Shown one piece after another: positions 33,308-45,657 of a stretch of 64,000 nucleotides of DNA (position 1 is its first letter; each line of letters opens with the position of its first letter). Made by a program: the position numbers and the translations under genes. A model generated the notes under the pieces. It saw nothing but the letters and a program-made list of their open reading frames with translations, was not told the DNA's origin and did no database searches. Source of the DNA: Phallusia mammillata (Eukaryota; Chordata; Ascidiacea; Phlebobranchia; Ascidiidae); assembly GCA_003260075.1 (NCBI GenBank), contig QLIY01000548.1, positions 44,785 to 108,784 of the forward strand, read 5' to 3'.

Positions 33308-34597
33308 TTATGTTGTTGTTACATCCTTGAACAGAACACTCATTGCCGACTTGAAATCACTCAGTTCCCCCTCAAGTTCACAAACGCTTCCAACAATACT
33401 GTATAAGTACTGCAACTGCAAAATAAGTACTTTGTTAAAATGTTAGGTGAAAGGCAAATGTTTGCAAAATAATTTACCTTAACTTCAAGCTGTTTGTTAG
33501 TTTCCTCACATTGAGACATCAACTTCTGTTCAAGTTTTTCACAGGTTTGCTCAACCTATTGGTATACAAAACATAGTAAGTGTGACTGAACAAATTGTGA
33601 ACAGTTAAAATCAAAAATCAGTGCCTCAAATTTATAGGAATAGAAACCTACAAAACCTAAACTCATTTTTCACCATTGGATCATACATAAATCTCCCTGG
33701 GACCTTGTATAATATATCAAGTGAATTTTGGTTTAATTAATAATTTAAACATTGTTGTTGTTATAATTGCTAAATGATGAAATGCTTAAACTATTAATTT
33801 TCTGGCAGTTTTGTTTTAATCAAGTTGCTGTCCAATTCCAAGTAAATAGACACTATAGTGTCCCCAAACATGTAGTTTTGTAAAATACCATCTCTGTCAT
33901 TCTATGCCTAAAGTCCTCCATCATTTGTTTATCTGCTTCTCGTTTTTGTTCCAGGTCCTGCATTATTGTCTGGATTTGTTGTACAGCCAGTTCTTGTGTA
34001 CCCTGTCGTTCTTCTACAAAATATATTGAAGTCAAACATATGTATTGGTTGTATTTTCATGTTCCCCCCCCCCCCTGCTTCTCGTTTTTGTTCCAGGTCC
34101 TGCATTATTGTCTGGATTTGTTCAACAGCCAGTTCTTGTGTACCCTGTGGTTCTTCAACAAAATATATTGAAGTCAAACATATGTATTGGTTGTATTTTC
34201 ATGTTTAAAAAACCTGTTAGCATGTTCGATGCATCTCCAGCTCCACCATCTGCACTTTCAGGTTCTTCTTTCTTTGAAGATAGCACCTAAATTATGAAAC
34301 TTTAAATTTATGACCATTATACCCAGACGTTAAGAGTAGGTCCATCATAAATGCATCCATAATAGATTTACCAAATATTTGCGGTCCAGCACTTTTCTTT
34401 ACCAAACTAAAAGAGTATATTCATACCACCAAGAAAACATTTCATATATATAAATCATAGCTACTGACAAGTTCCAAAACAAGAATGGTGCAAAAGAAAG
34501 CCAACATGACAAGTTTTTCGCGAAAGCAAGCATGAAAACACTCAACGAATCTTACCTGAAATGTAGGTTTTTGTGGTGAAGGCATGGATATCTCCAT
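33308..34597 (-). CDS. SYCE2: Synaptonemal complex central element protein 2-like
   Basis: Five exons on the minus strand: 34597-34556, 34286-34214, 34013-33889, 33555-33478 and 33415-33308; 426 nt, 141 residues. The first 45 residues are low-complexity and acidic. Residues from about 50 to the end are predicted coiled coil. Residue order matches vertebrate SYCE2 along the core: MMEDFRHRM versus MTNFRNSL, EKLEQKLM versus EKLEERIY, and CELEGELSDF...LFKDV versus SHLETELKQV...VYKDL. SYCE2 forms the central-element fibre with TEX12 in meiotic prophase. It is shorter than human (about 218), mainly at the C terminus. A tandem acceptor TAGAAG at exon 3 could add or drop one Glu. Part of exon 3 is repeated at 34076-34163, after C at 34064-34075, as an unmerged overlap. 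Identification rests on remembered similarity. Confidence 0.6.
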
Positions 34598-35035
34598 GAT
34601 GTCTTAGGTAAGTAAAATGTTCTGTAAAAATGTCACAAAAACAGAAGAACACGTCTTGTTTTGTACTTCTGAAGATTGCAACTTTTTCTTGTGTTACGTC
34701 ACACACGTTTTGTCGAACGGTTTGACCAGGGTGATTTCCCTACCATAAAAATATTATGTAAAGCGAATTCGAAAAAAACGAAAATAAATTTGCTGCAACT
34801 TAGAATGCTTTGATAAACGGTATTGACAAAAATATTTCCTAATGTAGTAATTTACATAAAATATGCTAATCTAACACAATATTGTGTTACAATTTTTTAA
34901 AAAACGTTTATTTTTTTAACCAACGTGTCATATCGACAGCTCATGGGATTTTATGAACAGCTGCTCTCATGTTTTTATTTCAAAAACCAAATCATTGAAT
35001 GGATGGAACGATCTTGTTGCGAATTAAAATTAGAA
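34598..35035. promoter_or_regulatory. Shared divergent promoter of the SYCE2-like gene and SRPRB
   Basis: 438 bases separate the two start codons. Part of this must be 5'UTR for both. No TATA box was assigned. An in-frame upstream ATG at 34925 could extend SRPRB, but 35036 fits the family start better. Confidence 0.5.
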
Positions 35036-37147
35036 ATGGCGACTTCGATGAAATACTACCAGGAGATTCTTCGATCTTTTGGAATTGACGACAACCTTTT
35101 GCCTATCTTTGTTGCCGTTGTAGTCATAATCCTAAGTGCAGGTAACAACTATTTGAGTTACAAAACAAAACCAGAAAGTAGATTTGTAATGTGGTTGATA
35201 AATATATTATGTAACGTGTAGTACCGACGAGTCGTGAAAAGTGTTTATCATACAAAAAAATGCTCCATTCCCTGAAAAGCAAAAAATGTTAATCAATCTA
35301 CAAATCCTAATCTATTATATTTCTTCTAAACACAGACTCTGGTTTGTAGTTTGTAATTTCTTTTTTATGTAACATGTAAAATAAACAAATCATGAAAAGT
35401 GTTAATAAAAGCAAATATTGTTGCACAGTGTACAAATCACAATATATTAAATTTCTTCCAGTGATATGGAGATTAGTGTCTGGAGGAAAAAGTAGGAAAT
35501 CTGCTGTTCTTTTACTTGGAATATCACAATGTGGAAAGTCTCAACTATTTTCATTTGTAAGTATAAGAAAACTCACAAATGTTAATGCTGTATAATTTCG
35601 TGTTGATGCCATTTTCTATTTGCTGCAGTTGACAAGTGGGCTTGTAAAAGACACACAAATATCACTCAAAGAAAATGAAGCACCATATATCCCAAATGAA
35701 AAAAAGGTATGTACCAGGTTGAAGTTTTTAATTTAACTTTTTAAGGTATTGTAATTATTTAAAACATGACATTATTTCATTCCTATTTGTCAATCTTCAA
35801 CCGTGAAAACACTGCTTTGATTTTGTTCACAGAAAACCATTTTAACAATGGTTGATATCCCGGGCCAGGAATCAATCAGAAGCAGATTCTTTGACAACCA
35901 CAAAAGCAATGCGCTGTAAGTCATATAATTCTAAAATAATGATGTCCGACCAATTGATTAAGGGTGATCCAAAGTTGATCACCAAAATTTGTTGATATGT
36001 TGTTGGGCACCGCTGCTGTATACCTTTTGTTTCAATGGACCTCATTCTAGGTGTTATTGATAGCAGAACAGCGGGGATTTTAAACAGCCACTTTATTCTA
36101 AGCTGATACTTTTTGCAGGGGCATTTTGTTTGTGATCGACAGTGAAGCTTTTCAAAAAACAATCAAGGATGTGGCAGAGTTTTTGTTCCAAATACTTACT
36201 GACAAAACTGTACATAAGTCTGCACCCACTTTATGCATTGCTTGCAACAAACAAGGTTACCATTACTTTTTTTTACATTCTGATATAAATGGCATAGTAA
36301 AGCACAAGTATAAAGTTGTGCCAATAAACCTGCTGTTTTAATGGTAAGAACTTTATTACAGATCTTCTGATGGCAAAATCAAAAAGAGTTATTCAGGCAC
36401 AACTTGAGAAAGAATTGTAAGTTGTACACACAAGATTTATATTTATGTTTTTTTGAAACTACCAAACTAAATGCCAACAAAATTTAATCATTTCAGAAAC
36501 ACTGTGAGAAAAACACAATCTGCTGCACTTACCAGCACCTCTGGTGGTGGAAATGAAAGTGTATTTCTTGGTGAAAAGGGTAAAGACTTCCAATTTCAAC
36601 AACTAACCAAGTTTAAGGTAATGATTGCAAATCAGTGTAGAAAATCGGTTTAACAAGGAATAAAACAGTGGTTCTCAAGTAGTTTTAGATTATGGACCAC
36701 CAGCTCAATTAAAAATACATCATGGACGTTGTCATTTTAAGTAATGATAAAGTAAACATGCACAACAAGCATTTTGGATGAAAACATGTGTCTTTCGTTT
36801 CCAAATGTAGTGGGCAACCTGTGATTTATCCAAAAAGTTATGGCCTTACAATTCAGAACCCCCCCCCCCAGTAATGATAAAGTAAACATGCACAACAAGC
36901 ATTTTGGATGAAAACATTTTTTATTCGTTTCCAAATGTAGTGGGCAACCTGTGATTTATCCAAAAGTTGGCCTGACAATTCAGAATAACTATTGTATAAC
37001 ATCCAGATCTTTGCCAAATGACAGATTGATTAATTTTGCCCCCTTATGTTGCCAAAGGTCCAGTTTATTGAGTGCAACGTGAAAGCCGGAGAGGAGCGTG
37101 AGATTAATGTCGATGAAGTGACGTCATGGATTGCCAGTCTCGTCTAG
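35036..37147 (+). CDS. SRPRB: Signal recognition particle receptor subunit beta
   Basis: Eight exons: 35036-35141, 35462-35556, 35629-35706, 35833-35915, 36119-36255, 36362-36416, 36497-36617, 37058-37147; 765 nt, 254 residues (human 271). An N-terminal membrane anchor (about residues 19-40, LLPIFVAVVVIILSAGVIW) precedes an Arf-like GTPase domain with G1 GISQCGKS, G3 DIPGQE, G4 NKQD and G5 ECNVK. It anchors the SRP receptor alpha subunit to the ER membrane during cotranslational targeting. The phrase VIDSEAFQKTIKDVAEFLFQIL is split across exon 5 as in vertebrates. Intron 7 holds a hAT left end at 36667 and repeated flanks around C at 36859-36869. A likely polyadenylation signal is AATAAA at 37435-37440. 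Confidence 0.93.
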
Positions 37148-38015
37148 ATTTGCAACTTGGAGCTTGCTAGTAAAATTGCAGTTTTCCAGCAAACGTTCGT
37201 TTACAGTTGCTTTTGAACGGACGGACATGTTGTTTTTTCAGGATTTTTTTTGTTTTTGTGTGCTTTAGTCACCGCAGCCGTGTCGCAAGCATAAATGACC
37301 AAGCCCACTTGTGTAACCTATACTTTTTTTTGCATTTTCGAATTCTGAATAGAGCAAACTGTGTTCTGGCTGTATTTGAACCAGAGATAATGAGAAACGG
37401 GCATTGGGTGGGTGCGAGTTGGCACACCGATTTTAATAAATGATGTCATGTGCAACGGTTACAAGAGTGCTTATATTTAAAATATGTCAAATAGATTTGC
37501 GAATTGCCTTTGTTGTTGCGGGATGGTGGTTGTTATTACGATGCAATAAAAAATGCGGAAATCGATATAAACGTTTTTAGATGTTATTTGGCCATCTAAA
37601 ATAGCATATCAACATTATTGACAATTTTATGACAACCTGTTACTTCGGTTTATCCATTTACACAAGTTATTAAATACAGCATTTGGACTTTCGAAATCCA
37701 GTTTTACAGGCCGAGAAATAGTCTACCGGTTCATACGATTCCCTAAATAAGTAGTTATTCGAAACTGCTTGTCTCATTACTCGGTATTTATAATCAGATT
37801 ACTATGACGCATCAAAACAAACCCCAAGAGTAGAAATCAGGCCAGACAGCAACCAGCGGGTCGATGAAGGTTGTTCCTGCTTAATCAATAACCTTACCTC
37901 TTATACAACAATCCAATTCTGTTACGCAACATCGTTGCAAATGTATCTGCACTGTAGGCAGGGCAACTGGCTATTAATGTCACGTTTTTAATTTATGAAA
38001 GCAGTGGAAAAAGGT

Positions 38016-38047
<32 letters not shown>

Positions 38048-39611
38048 ATCGTTGCAAATGTATCTGCACTGTAGGCAGGGCAACTGGCTATTAACAATGT
38101 CACGTTTTTAATTTATGAAAGCAGTGGGAAAAGGTTAAAGGCTATATTTCTGGATTAACAACATCACGTACTGACAATTGAACTAAGCAAGTTGCTAAAA
38201 TTAGTGTCAAATTCTAAGTTTGGCTCTTGTGTCTAACATATTAGGCTAAGTTGATTTGTATGTACATTAAAAGTAGCTTGCAAGATGTGGTGAGCAAGTG
38301 TGTTTGCGCCCTAAAACTGGGATGTCTCCAATGATGAAAACATGGCGGTAAACCGGATGTGATAAAAGGTGGCACCTAAATCGCTGTTTACAGTACTGAC
38401 AGGCAAGCGAGTGGGCTTTGTCAATGCATAGTGCATCAGCCAGCTATTTATGCCACAAAAAGCTTTTGGGTTGTTCGGTGCATTGGCATTGCCTTCCCGC
38501 GCTTAAACGCTTATCAGAGACGTAAAAATAATACTGATATACTGTGTAACGTGCCAATTAGCCCTGAAGCATTTATTTTGGTTCGCTCCCCCCCCCCTTG
38601 TTCGGTGCATTGGCATTGCCTTCCCGCGCTTAAACGCTTATCAGATACGTAAAAATAATACTGATATACTGCGTAACGTGCCAATTAGCCCTGAAGCATC
38701 TATTTTGGCTCGCGCGTGCACCAGGCAAGAAGGCTGAGCTTTTGCACGTAATGCGTTTGTAGCGCTGTACTGGGCAGGGCGTAAAGTTGCATTTCCCGGA
38801 TTTCTTCTCATTAATCTGAATGTGGCAGTGTCCAGTGCACGTACAGTGAAAGGAAGTTTGAAAAGGCACTGTATGTAGTTATGTTTTCTAGCTTAGCAAG
38901 GCAGGTTATACATGATACTGTAATCTGTAAGGTGTGTCCTTATGCTTCAGGTGGTACAGTAAGATAAGGTTTAATCATTACAACGACTGTATATTATTGT
39001 CATCAATAATGTATAGTATGAAACAGCATCAGTGCTGGCAAGCAATTTTACCAAATCGAACTGCATTATGTTGTGATTGTGAGGTGTAGCAGTAGGCTAT
39101 TGTCTAAAACGCTTCAAGCAGAACCATTCAACCAGTGTTAGTGACATAATATCGTGCAGTGATGCAACTGCTGCCCTGCAACAATTTTTGTATCTTCTCA
39201 CATTTGCTTTTTGACAAGCGTTTACAGATCAGTGCTGTTTTGCTTAAGTTGGTTTAGCAACGTACAACATTGGGATATGGAAGTAATGGTATGTTAAGAC
39301 GGTCTTGAAATTCATTATTTACTAAGTTGTTTATGTTGGGTGAAATAGTACAAAACTACGAAATTCTTTTATAACAGAAATAACATATTTCGTTGCATCA
39401 GTTACAGTTTCTCCTTTCTTTTGTAACATGCATTTGTTTGCATAACATTTGTTTCCTGCTTGGTTTGCTTGATTTTTTTTTATTAAATGCTCTTTACCCT
39501 TATTTATGCCTTTATCTAAAAGCATGCTCGTGTGTATCTCCTTTAACTGCATTCTGCGCTTAACCTGAATGATTTTATTTTTGCTTGGGCGACAGTAAAA
39601 TTAGATCTTTG
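37148..39611. other. SRPRB 3' end and intergenic region
   Basis: After the polyadenylation signal at 37435 I see no gene. Two repeated flanks surround C at 38017-38047 (copies from about 37929 and 38048) and C at 38588-38597 (copies from about 38470 and 38598). The second pair differs by several bases. Confidence 0.55.
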
Positions 39612-39892
39612 ATGAATAAAACCTTAAAGGTCGCAAGCATCATGTTTGGCTCTGTAATGCTGGCAGTGGTAGGAGTGGTCATACATCAATGCGTCGGTGG
39701 TGCCACATCGCTTCCAGATGGGGGTAAGTTTATTTATAATTTTATTTCTCGTTGAAAACAATTAAGCGTAATTTATGTGAGGTAAGCGTACAAGTTTACA
39801 ACATGATTTGAAGTATTCGGACTAACTTGTTGCACAATTAAGGTGATTTGTTCACGAGCTTTAAGCTGGCAAGTCATAACGATTTATAATTT

Positions 39893-39974
<82 letters not shown>

Positions 39975-42804
39975 TTTGTTTAGAATTCAAGCGACCCGTT
40001 GTGTTTGTGCCTGGAGATGCCGGCAGTCTAATGGAAGCACGTAACAACAACCCAGGCGGGTATGGTGGTGGTTCTTGGTTCAGAATTTGGCTGGATATCT
40101 TGGTATGTTTATGATAAACCCGAGTCCATATAGGTTTTCACGGGCAAACTTACCTATACAAGGAGGTGTTGTGTTGTTGACACTAATCCAGGTGGATAAA
40201 AAATACGTATGTATAAGCGTTATAACCAAAATTCTCTTAACTAATGTCAACCTTGGGCTTTGTGCTAGTGCAAGATGAAATAAAAATATATTGATCGCCA
40301 ATTACGAAAAGAATATTTGGGTGTGTGGCTATGTAAAAACTGGACCAGAAAAAATAAGTCATTTTTGCAGCTTTTGCTACCACACAATATTCATAACTAC
40401 GTCGAAAACATTCTTATGACCTTTGACCCCGCTACCAACACGAGCAGTAACGTACCTGGAGTTCAAACACGCGTTCCACACTTTGGAACCACTCTTTCTA
40501 TGGAATACATTGATCCAAGTTGGACTGCATATTTCCTTGGGAATTCTGGCGCATATGGAAAAGCCTTGGCAGATCGTGAGTATCATATTAAAGTCAAAAC
40601 TATGTTTAAATACTTTTCACAGTATCCCAGTGATCCAATTTTTACCATCTTCTTAAAATAATACGTTCATTTGTTGCATATATTTTTTACTTTTTGTCAT
40701 CACTAGTTGACGGATTTTTGAAATCCGTTTTTCAAGTTGGCAAATTAGTATCATAAAAAAACATATAACAGGAAGCGTTTATTAATACCATCTAGATTCT
40801 AGAGTATTGCTATTTTTCGTAGTTGATGTGCTGTCCCAATCAAATGTTGCTCTGTTGTTGGAAAAGATTCCCCCCCCCCTTAATACCATCTAGATTCTAG
40901 AGTATTGCTATTTTTCGTAGTTGATGTACTGTCCCAATCAAATGTTTCTCTGTTGTTGGAAAAGATTTTTTATAAGGAAATGAAATAATTCTTATCTGTA
41001 CATATGCTGTACATATAAAGTTTCAATTCAATACTGCAGAGTGCCAAATGCCTCCGATAGGATCTGAGTATTTTTTTTCAATGGAGTAATTTATATCTTT
41101 TCATATTTTTCTGAATTTTTTTATTGTTTTGTTTTAGGTCTTATAAAACGTGGATATAAGAGAGACATCTCCGTTCGAGGAGCACCTTATGATTTTAGGC
41201 TTGCCATGTCCTCAAATTCTGAATATTTTACAAGGTCATCACTTTCCCTTGGTTGAAACCAAAAAACTTCTTGACAGGAAACACACAACATTTATTTTGC
41301 AGATTACGAAATCTGGTTGAGGAAACATACAGCACGAATGGAAACAAAAAAGTTGCTATTATATCCCATAGCCTTGGTGGTCTCTATGCCACGTGGTTCC
41401 TCAACCACCAATCACAAGCCTGGAAGGTACATTTGCCTTTACTGTATCAGAAGTTTGAACCACCATTGCCCTATTTAGAGGCACTCCTTTAGATCTTTAG
41501 TCGTTCTGAGCAATTCAATTCTAATTACTCTTATAAAAGTGCTCAAAAGTTGGTGAACATTTAACGCAATTATGTTGCATTTAGTTTTACTTGGCTAAAA
41601 AAAACTATCTCAACAATATTGTTTTACGTGATCAGGACCAATTCGTCGACACATACATTTCCATTGCCACCCCGTGGGCTGGAAGTAGTGACGTGCTACT
41701 TGCTCTTATATCCGGTTACAATTTTGGTATTTCCTTCGTGAAGCCTTTGACCGCCCGAAGACAGCAACGATGCTTCGAAACAAGTAAGTTTAAACTGTCT
41801 TATTGTGTTTTCGCAACTCGCAAACGAAACGCTGGACAAGAAAGAGAAGGGCTATTCCTGAAGCCTCACCCACCTTCCTGTGTACATTTTTCAAAATTGA
41901 AGTTGAATGTCGAACGTAAAATGCTCTCTGGACTTTGTCACACCACGTCAGCTACACAATATTAAATTTAGCAAATGATATATTAGCGTTAGGTTGCTAA
42001 ACGAGCCTACACGATCAATGTCTTGTTACCAGCTGCATTGCTCAGACCCGATAGGTTGAAACAGTGTGCAGCGTCTGCAGCTTGATTAACTAAAGTTCTG
42101 TCAATACCATTCATTTAGTGTGACGTTTCATTCAAAGCATATAGACTTGCTGTTAAGTTTGCTATGTGTAAGTGGGGGACCACCGTCCTGTAGGGAGGGT
42201 CCGACATCATATAACACTTGTCCTTTTTCCTTATAGTTAACGTTACACTATCATTTTCGTTGCCGTGTTTTCAGTAAAGCCCACATTTTAGAAACCGCCT
42301 TGTTTCTTGCAAATTATACATTCCAATCCGCCGACAGATTTTCTGCTTCTTCCTCGTGCCAATTTTCCACCACCTGATAACGTTATTCTATCAACGGATG
42401 AGCGCGGTTACAACTGCACGGACGAAGACATGAGAGCAGTGTTAACACGTGCTGGTGTTCCCAATGGCGCTGAGTTGTTCCAGTACGTACGTGATGCCAA
42501 TAAAGTCCCTGGGGGCCCGAACGGTCTACCACCACATCCAGGGGTCGATACTTTTTGTGTTTACGGCATTGGGGTTCAGACAGAAGATATTCTTAAGTAC
42601 GAAGGTAGAAATTTTCCTGATCAGCAGCCTCAATTTATCAACAACGATGGAGATGGCACAGTAGCACACCGAAGCTTATCAGCATGCAAGTTGTGGAATC
42701 TTGCACCAGGTGGTGGCATAGTTGAGTTGCCTGGTGTTAGCCACACAGAGGCACTGAAAGGCAAAACTGGAATTGACGAGATTATGAACATTTTGTTTCG
42801 ATAA
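39612..42804 (+). CDS. LCAT/PLA2G15-family lipase, copy A
   Basis: Seven exons: 39612-39723, 39984-40102, 40371-40575, 41138-41234, 41303-41426, 41636-41783, 42338-42804; 1272 nt, 423 residues. A hydrophobic N-terminal segment (VMLAVVGVVIH) suggests secretion or a signal anchor. Then come VVFVPGDAGSLMEA, the oxyanion-side motif of the group, the nucleophile elbow SHSLG (Ser201), DGDGTV with the likely catalytic Asp372 or Asp374, and VSHTEAL with His404. The family includes lecithin-cholesterol acyltransferase and the lysosomal group XV phospholipase A2; substrate cannot be told from sequence. An 81-base poly-C run (39894-39974) abuts the exon 2 acceptor, and C at 40870-40879 has repeated flanks in intron 3. 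Confidence 0.88.
39894..39974. other. 81-base poly-C run
   Basis: Abuts the acceptor of lipase A exon 2 with no repeated flank. Similar long runs are at 28361-28440, 30338-30408 and 53829-53900 (G). They are read as sized gaps or filler. Confidence 0.65.
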
Positions 42805-45657
42805 TTTATTGAAGTTTGGTCGACTTTACAGTATCGGGTTACAGTATCGTTATTGTGTTTTCAATTACGCACATATCGTACATTTCAATATAACTGTTTA
42901 TAATTCATTTTTTTGCGTTATGGCAAAAATGATTAAGAAGTGTTTTTTGGTATGTGTTCGGTCACAATGTTTAATGTCACAATGTCATGTAATCAGTAGG
43001 ACACAAAACATCATTATAAAAATATGAGGGGGATATTCGAACTTGGTGATTGACTTTAGCGAGAAACCACAGCAAAAAGGTTAAGAGCCACTGCTATATA
43101 ACATTAACCTGCAACAATCAGACGGTACAACTGGGTGTTGACAAAATGATCTATTTCAATTTGTCTCAAGCAGCGAAAATTAATTTCTTTTGATTTGTTA
43201 AACTACATCAGTGAGGTAAATGTTGGAGCTATGGTGTAAAAAATCACCATCTATAAATAGCAAATTCAACAAACTGTACAAATTTCATTCAACTGAAATA
43301 TTATTTAAAATTGACCAATTTCGTGGGGTAAGTTGGGTAAATGTTGGGACTATAAAGTTGAACACAACAATCGGCACCTATAAATGGCATATTCTACAAG
43401 CTATCTAAATATTTAGCCAATTCTGACACTGCTTGGAAACTCACTCATTTTAAAGGACCAGCGGGGAAAATACTAGAGTTATCAAGACTAACGGAGCAGA
43501 ATGTACGTCTACAACTCTACATAACTATATCTACCACCTTTCATTAAAATCGATTGAACATTTTATGGCAAAACGAGCCAGACAAACTTTGGAAAGAAAA
43601 AGCAAAAACGAAAAAAAGCATAACAAATCAAATAAAATTAAAACGTGTATCCTCCAGGAAAGGGATTCATAATAAGATTAATATAACCTTTAAGACAACC
43701 TGCCCAAAAACGCAACACGAAATCTGTAATGTCAACAGAGAAAACAGGCTAATTGGGCCTAGTAAGCATAGATGTCGTTTCACCAACGCAGACAGGGAAA
43801 AAATATCAACACACGTACTACTCTCCGAAAGCAATTGGTCACGCGCGTGCAGCTAGTTCAAAAATCAAAATTTAGCTTTTGCAAGGATAGCTGGTGTATT
43901 GTGCTGATGTAGGCTACTGGACCAAACCGTGTTTTTCGTTTTTCCTCATTGTTGGTGAGTGGGAATGTGTCTCGTTTAAGCTAGTTGAATAAAAGCATGT
44001 TTGTAGAATGTAACATAATGTAGGCCTACCAAGTTTTTTTGTGATCATAACTCAGTAAGCAGCTACAGTGTTAAGTAACACATGGCTAAAGTTAATTTCG
44101 AGGTATGCTTTTGGTGTTATTATTGGACCAGAGATAAAATGTGTGCAATTTTGCTGATCAAAACTGTACGTTGTTGCAAAGAAGACAGTAGCTGGGTATT
44201 GCATAACAATTGTTAAGGCGGAACAAGTTGTCTGTGCTGACATTAGTGCAGTGACGCACGAATAAGGCATGCAAAAAAGGGCGAAAAGGAGGTTACGTTG
44301 CAACTGTATTTTATGGTTAGGATGGGTTAAACTAGGAATGCACAACCTGTAGCCATATGTGTCATACTTCTGTACGCCTATTGTGTACAAAAAATGCGAA
44401 AAAACAGGTTACACCAACGTCACAATATAAATGACGTCATAAACAAGGCTGGTGGCCATGCAGGCCGTTCAGCTCGATGTATCGAGTTAGGAATTAATCT
44501 AGGTTTTTTAAGCGTCATCCTATTCTACATATAAATAATATAAACCAATTTCTTTGCGTACTTAATTTTAAAACAAAAACAAGCAGGTAATTGGCGGCCG
44601 TCGGTAACATAGGGTTCTGCGGTGTGGCCATCGCGGGAAAAAGTTTGTGCACCCCTGAGTTAAACAAAACAAACACGGGAAAAATTTCACTTTATCACTG
44701 TCGTCGTTTCGGATTTTTATGTTAAATGTTTTAACATCGGCCGGATAAATTATTTAGGGGCTAATATTATAATTCTGCAATAGGTAAACGTTCTCCTCTA
44801 CGACGGCCGTGATATGTATTGTCTCAAAATTACAAACTGTGTGTAAGATATTATAAAATTACGAGTCACCTGCTGAAACTCAGTACAAGAGATGGAGACA
44901 ACAGTCGCTTATAATAACTGTTTATTCTGTATAGTATATATATTTCACCTAAGTATAGTTATCATCGGAATCTAAAAAAAGAAACAGCGCTAAAGAATCA
45001 TACACAACTTAAACTGTTAAGCACTAACAAGAGTAGTAAAATCCTGCTGACAGAAGTTTGAATTGAACCTTCTGTTTACGCAGTCAAAACACTCCGAAAA
45101 TACGTCGTTTGTTTCAAATTTGTTTGTTTCTTTTTGTTAGATGATAAATGTTTGGCTTTGACTGAAAGTGAAGCTAACCAAAAGGATGCATGTTGCGTGG
45201 GATCTCAACAAACCTGCTATTCTGCGAGTAGCCTAATCTCTATGTCTTTATTTTCTTCTGAGACTTTAGGTTGCTTATGCGACTTAAAAAAAACACTTTA
45301 ATTATGTATCAAATTGTTGCAAGCACTATATTTGGCTCTTCATTGCTGTTAGTGCTAGGAGTTGACATTCATCAACGCGTGCTTAAAGCAACTGCGATTC
45401 CAAAAGGGGGTGAGTTTACGTGTTTTGCAATGTTTTGACAAGTTACAATACTTGCCACAGAAAATGACCAAAATATTAACACAGGCAGCGCTGTTATTTT
45501 AAAATCTAGGGGCGAAGAGTTGGGCTTGGTTAAAGTAGATTTTTGGTCAAACACTACTGTAGATTACAAACGTATAAAACAGTGCTAAACGCGGAAATGA
45601 TTCTTGATTCCCAAAGGTTTGTTGCGCTAATTGTGAACTCGTGATATTTCTTTTTTT
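41000..45657. repeat. 4.6-kb block, first copy (second at 47392-52051)
   Basis: From copy A intron 3 through its last exon and the intergenic DNA to copy B exon 1 and intron 1, this block recurs almost base for base at 47392-52051 (offset 6392, then 6398 after a 6-base insertion near 50461). Only a handful of differences were seen. The second copy starts directly after the N at 47391, so an unmerged contig overlap is likely. Confidence 0.85.
42805..45276. other. Intergenic DNA between the lipase copies
   Basis: No gene recognised. Open frames at 43554-43856 (+) and 44052-44390 (-) lack any known motif. A short hAT-like end (gttaagagccactg) is at about 43080. The same sequence recurs at 49197-51674. 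Confidence 0.5.

Noticed and set aside
43554-43856. 100-residue open frame between the lipase genes (repeated at 49946)
   Set aside because: Lys/Thr/Asn-rich sequence expected from AT-rich non-coding DNA; its second copy belongs to the duplicated block.
44052-44390. Minus-strand 112-residue open frame (repeated at 50444)
   Set aside because: No motif; the second copy has a 6-base insertion without sign of coding constraint.
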